A DNA stretch of 59,745 nt. Source: Phoronis australis. Taxonomy: Eukaryota > Phoronida > Phoronidae. Positions 41,301 to 47,300 of the stretch are shown in pieces. A model generated the notes under the pieces. That model did no database searches. It saw only the letters and a list, made by a program, of their open reading frames with translations, and had not been told where the DNA came from. Each line of letters opens with the position of its first letter. Positions within the stretch are counted from its first letter, which is position 1. The stretch is taken from assembly GCA_002633005.1 (NCBI GenBank), contig NMRA01000737.1, forward strand, positions 15,507-75,251, read 5' to 3'. Position numbers and translations under genes: made by a program.

Positions 41301-44300
41301 TCTTTAAAGAAGTCATGGCAGTACAGCCAGTGATGCTGAATAGACTGAGGATTACAAGAAAGTAAAAACTCTGATGGCCGCAGACTAGTAAGGGTTTTGT
41401 TGTCAGGAATTAGACGTAATTGATGCAAACTTTGAACCATATGACTGACGAGAGCTTAATTATGCTATAGTTATGTATTGCTGTAAGATTTGAAAAGAAT
41501 GTACAACATAATACCAGTAATGAATGATGAGTGCTTAGTTTTATCACTCCAGGTAAACATTGTGAAATTGAGGTCAACGAGTGCACGTCCAACCCTTGTC
41601 CGAACTACCACTTATGTGTTAATCACGTGGCATACTACGATTGCGTGTTTGACCGTCAGGCCGTGGACGCCACCATCTCCGCTATGTTAACTGGTGTTGG
41701 TGCTGGTGTTGGTGTCCTCGCATTTATCCTCCTGGTGGCCATTGCTGCTGTTACCATTTTCCTGTGCCGCAGAAGGTAAGAGAGGATAACATAAACCAGG
41801 AATTTTGAATAGAGTATGACACACTTCATGTTTGACGGCTTTTATTCTTCCCATGAAGGTTAATGTGAAGATGTAATAAGAAAGCTTAGTCAAAGGTCAA
41901 AGGTGAAACATAAATTTTCCCACCTGCAAATATTCTATGAAATGTAAGTCTTTGAGACAGGAAGCTTGTTTGATACATACCCTTCCCATTTTTATGCGCC
42001 CACACATTGATGTGTGGGCGCATTATGCCGTCATCTCCGTCCGTCCGGGTGGCGTCCGTCTGGCGTCCGTCTGGCGTCCGGCGTCCGCTGCTCTATTTCC
42101 AAAACCCTTTGACTTACGTTCATGAAATTTGGCACATAATGTTCCATTATTCATAAATGGGACGGCATGAGCGAACTTTCGGACGGATCCGACTACCGGT
42201 GTGCCCCCTAGTGGCAATTTTAGTTATTTACGCTTACCTTTGTATCTTCAAAAGTCCTGAACAGATTTTCATGAAATTCGGTATATAGGCATCTATTAGT
42301 GAGATGACACTATCCTCCCGTTTTCGGATGGATTCGACGTAGTTTGCGCCACCTAGTTGCCATTTTTACTGTTTTGCGTCCACCCCTTTATCAACCAAAC
42401 CGCTCAAAGAATGATTGTGAAAATTGGCATGTATGTGGTTACTATGCAGAGAACGGTTGACGATGATTTTCCGACGATTTCGACTACTGTGGCACCTCCT
42501 AGTGGCAGTTTTGTTTTTTAGGCGCCTATGGCTGTATCTCCTAAACCGTTCGCAGGATCTTTACGAAATTTAGTAAGTGTATTTATATGATGTTGACTAC
42601 AGATGACGACGACTTTTGGACAGATCTGACTACTGCTGTGCCCCCTAGTTGCAATTTTATTTTTTTTATGTTTAATCTTCGAAGGTCCTCAACAGATTTT
42701 CATAAAATTTTAAATATAGGCATCTATTGGTGTGATAACGCTATCTTCCTGTTTTTGGATGGAATGAGGTATTTTGCACCACCTATTGGGCATTTTTTGC
42801 TGTTTTCAAATCTTTTTTTTGTAGTCCACCCCTGTATCAACCAAATCATTTGAAAATTGGCATATATGTTCTCAGTGTGAAGATGACCTTTGATGACAGT
42901 GGCGCCTCCTAGTGGTAGTTTTGTTTTGCGCCCATACTTGTATCTCCTAAACCCACTGCAGGATCTTTACTAAATTTAGTAAGTGTATTTATATGAAGTT
43001 GACAACAGACGACGATGACTTTCAGGCAGATCCAACGGACTCTGTGCCCACTAGTGCTAATTTCATTTTATTCTGTTTTTCTTTGTTTCTCTGAAGTTCC
43101 TTCACAGATTTTTATGAAATATGGCATGTTCTTGTTTTTGAATGGATTGTATGTTTTTGCGCCATCTAGTGGCCATTTTTATGACCATTTGCAATGCATT
43201 CTTGGGAGCATTTCACTGCTCCTCTTTGCTCTTGTTAAAATTATACGTTGAGTGAATTTTAAGGTGCTACTAAAATGGTAAAATCAACTGAAGCTTAAGT
43301 CAAGGAATAAAGGATTATGTCTGTCATAAGTATGTTGTTTCACTTGAGGGGGCTGTATGACATAATTGTGAAATTTTATTTTCATTATCGAAATTTTCAA
43401 CAATAATAAGGAGGAAGAAATGGTGACGTCATTATTCGCCCGGTATATTTTGTACTATCCACCTAGTAACAAACATGCAATGAAATTTTGGGCGTTTTCA
43501 ACAATACAGGAAGCTTTTTGAAATTCATTGGAAAAATGTAGAATTTTAATGTAACAATCTCAGTCTATGATTTTTCTTGTATGTTACCATCAGTTTTGTA
43601 CCAGGTGGAGTAATAATGAATTTTGACCCTTGCTACTGCAGATATTGTGTGCTGCAAAAGTTAATGGTAATGGCTATACAAAATGACCAGGAATATCTAC
43701 TGACCACAAGTAGAACGATTACTGCGATGTGATTTGGACTTAAATAGAATGTATTTTCATCACATTATCAATTTCAAGATATTTTTCAGGTTCACATTGC
43801 CATGGGGCCATTTTGGTTCTTGAAATTTTTAAGAAATTGTGTGTTTGGAATAGTCAGTGTTGGTCGAAAATGCGGTTTGTCGCATAGGCCGGTAATAATT
43901 TTCATAGGTGCTTATTTGTCAATGAATGTGATGTATAAACATTGGCCTATTTAATTGTTAGAATTTATGATTGGAATGTTGTTTTTTTTGTCAGAATGAC
44001 GCCTCATGAAATCTGGAAATACACAAAATTCATACCTTTGATTGTTTTAGATGCGCCCACAAGGCTCTCAGCGAATCATCGTCTGAGTTGAACAAGAAGG
44101 TCACATCCGAACCATCAACGAGCAAATTAAGCGAAGAGGAGTCTCATGGCTCCGTCTTCACTGGTCAGTTGAACTCTCGCTTTGTGATGCCCAAGTTCAA
44201 GAACACGTTCTCTAAGTATACCAAGTACTTTGGAGGCTCGCGACGCAAGAAAAGGGAATCAACCAATGACTTGTGAGTAGTATGCGCCTTTACTTGTGTA

Positions 44301-47300
44301 GGTAGACCTCTGTGCATCATTAAGCCAGTGACACCCCAGGGGCCGACTTGAAATTTGTCGACGAATAGAAGAGCATAGTCATTGCCAGCTTTTGTGTAAT
44401 ATCTACCATGTTCGATTGAACTGTCACTCCCAAAGTTTCCAAGTTTTCTCTTTTAACCCCCTAATTTGTACGATCGATTCTTCTTTAAATGCGGTTTGTC
44501 TGTGAACAGCTATCTCACAGGGTGTCAAGTTTCCAATTTTTCCTATCCTTCCTATTTTTCACTCATTCATGGTGAGTCCAAATAAAAGGCCAATAATAAA
44601 TGGTTGTTTCTCATAGCTTACACTTAACTCCGTTGAGCTTAAATTAATAGATTCTGCTGAGTTAGCTGAACTGATTTGGTTGAGCTTCAAACACATTACA
44701 ACTGGGAGATCTAGTTGTGTTAGTGCATTCTTGAAAATTGGAGGTACAAGAGCAATTACCTTTCCGACTATACCCCCCTAAAGATTGGTATCGGTGAAGC
44801 AACCATGGTAGACGTCTCTACTCTGAAGGAAACTATTCGGTTTTATGATCTTGTGGATGGCAAGCCTAGACTATTCCATTGACGAAGGCACTCAGATTGG
44901 CCTACAAATCTGCACAAGTCAAATAATCGGGCAGAACTAGGAGGAGAGAGACAAGAACAGGAACAATTAGGCACAAAAGTGGAACAGGAGAAAGAGCAGG
45001 AACAGTTGAAACATGCGAAAAAAACACTTTTTGAGTCACAAGACGATTTCGTTTAAAAGAACAAAATGTCTTTGGAGAGTTGAAAGCTACAGTTGAGCTC
45101 ATGTCGTAGGCTAATGCAAAACTCCTTGAAACATTGTTTAGGTCATCAGCTGTCTCCAAGCAGACAGTGACCATTGCATCCTTGAAACATTGTTTCGGTC
45201 ATCAGCTGTCTCCAAGCAGACAGTGACCATTGCATCCTTGAAACATTGTTTAGGTCATCATCTGTGTCCAAGCAGTCAGTGACCATTGTATCCTTGAAAC
45301 ATTGTTTAGGTCATCAGCTGTCTCCAAGCAGTCAGTGACCATTGCATCCTTGAAACATTGTTTAGGTCATCAGCTGTCTCCAAGCAGTCAGTGACCATTG
45401 CATCCTTGAAACATTGTTTAGGTCATCAGCTGTCTCGAAGCAGTCAGTGACCATTGCATCCTTGAACTGAGTTAACGCATTGTCGAAATCCGTTGAAATT
45501 GAAAGCATCTTGAAAGCGTAACACATAAGCACCAGCTTTAAACAGCTATGTCCAGTGATCCAGTCTCTGCAAAGAAACTCAAAAAAGCATAAACTGTGCC
45601 TAGTTTCGCTGAGAACATCTGTCTTTTGTACGTGTTCCGTATATGGACTGATAAATATAGAATATAGTAACTGTTGTGTTGTGTTTTTTGTGTTTTGTAA
45701 AGATACCCTTATTTTTTCCTATTTTGTCATACTTTCTACTATTTTTTCCTGTTTTTACTGAAAATTTGTCCTATTTCTTCAAGGTCTTATGTTACTTGAC
45801 ACCCTGCTGCCTCATGAAAACTTCATCTCCCAAAATGAACCAAACTTTGCCATGGTCATGTGGGAAAAACACAGTGATGTGAAATGACTTTTTTGGTTCA
45901 TGCTCATTTTAATATTAATGATCGCGCTTGTGTGTACTGGAAAATTATGGAAGGCATTCACGTTGTCTGAGCAAATTGTTTTGGTATTGGGTAAACACTC
46001 ACAGCTGAAGGTTCACCCTCTGCTCAAAGCCCATCCTCTGATTTTGTGATTCCTTATGTAACTCGTTCAAGTATGATATTTTTGTACAGAACTGGTTTTG
46101 GATATATTTTATTTTTGTATAATCTGCCTGTAAAACCAACCTCTTCATAAATACAATGGCACTTATTCTGGCTTAGAATAGCTTAATACGTACATCAATT
46201 CTAGTTTTTATTATGTGTGCACATATATTAACATTATGTGGGCAATTTTTTGCATTTATCATCTTCTTCAAAGCCCCTTAACAAATTTCTGCACCACCTA
46301 ATGGTAATATTTATTGTTTGTAAGTCTGTATATAAGCATCCATCTCTCTATTTGCTAAACTACTCTATAACAATTGACATAATTATGAGTTTCTTCTGGG
46401 AAATGCATGATTTTCAAACATTTTCTTTTGCTGTGCTACCTTGTAGTGGCATTTTTTTTGCCTGTGACATATCTACCAAGATCCTAGATTGATCTTCATG
46501 AAATTTGGTGTCTGCTTCTATTCAGGGAAGTGCAACTTAGTGGATTTTGGGATAAGTCCAACTAGTGTGACAGTTTTGGGATAAGTCCAACTAGTGTGAC
46601 AGTTTTGGTTTTCTTTGTTTGCTATGATATTTTTCAAGTGCTGTCATGGATGTTAGTGAAATTGTAGATGGCAGCACTTGCTTGGTTTCTGGGGGATTTG
46701 ACCTACGTTGTGTACCATAATAGTCTTATTGTGAATCACAATAGCATTCATTTGTTTTACACCATAATAGCATTGTTGTGCACCATAATAGCCTTGTTGG
46801 GCCCCCTACTGGCCTTTTTATGTTTTGTTGTTTGTTCTTTGTTGTCCAATTCCCATTTCTAGAACTGTGTGAAGAATCATGATGATAAAAAGTCGTAGGT
46901 GCGTTCATATTGAGAAAAGCATTGCTGATTTGCTTTGCTTTCATGAAATGCTATACAAGACAGTGTTATCTGCAAGTGGTAATGTTTCAAATCATGATCA
47001 TCCCTTGCATCTGCGATCTGTGATGCACATGGTAGGTGCATGTCAACGCATTGTTTCTGTTTCTCATCGTCAATGCTCCAAAAGCAGTCTAATAGCTAAT
47101 ACGTACAAATTCCCTACTTTGTTTTAGCCCAGGACCAATAGAACCAATGCCCGACTATCACATCAACCCGAGCTATGAACTTTATGGAGACGACGATGAT
47201 GATAGCATGAGGAACAGCAATGGCCGACAAGGTCAGCATTGCAAGGAACCAACACAGGGTCACCCTCGAGATGCCAATGTGCCTGAGGGTAACATGTATG

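Larger units (their letters stand above)
44273..47127. other. Intron 31: minisatellite and repeat fragments
   Basis: The first 850 bp show nothing. It contains the 56-bp array (45124-45467), doubled 29-bp gggataagtccaactagtgt units (about 46551-46605) and a decayed modular repeat (about 46240-47060). Confidence 0.6.

Noticed and set aside
45124-45467. Possible CRISPR-like or spaced direct repeat array
   Set aside because: The whole 56-bp unit is repeated without unique spacers, in an animal intron; an ordinary minisatellite.
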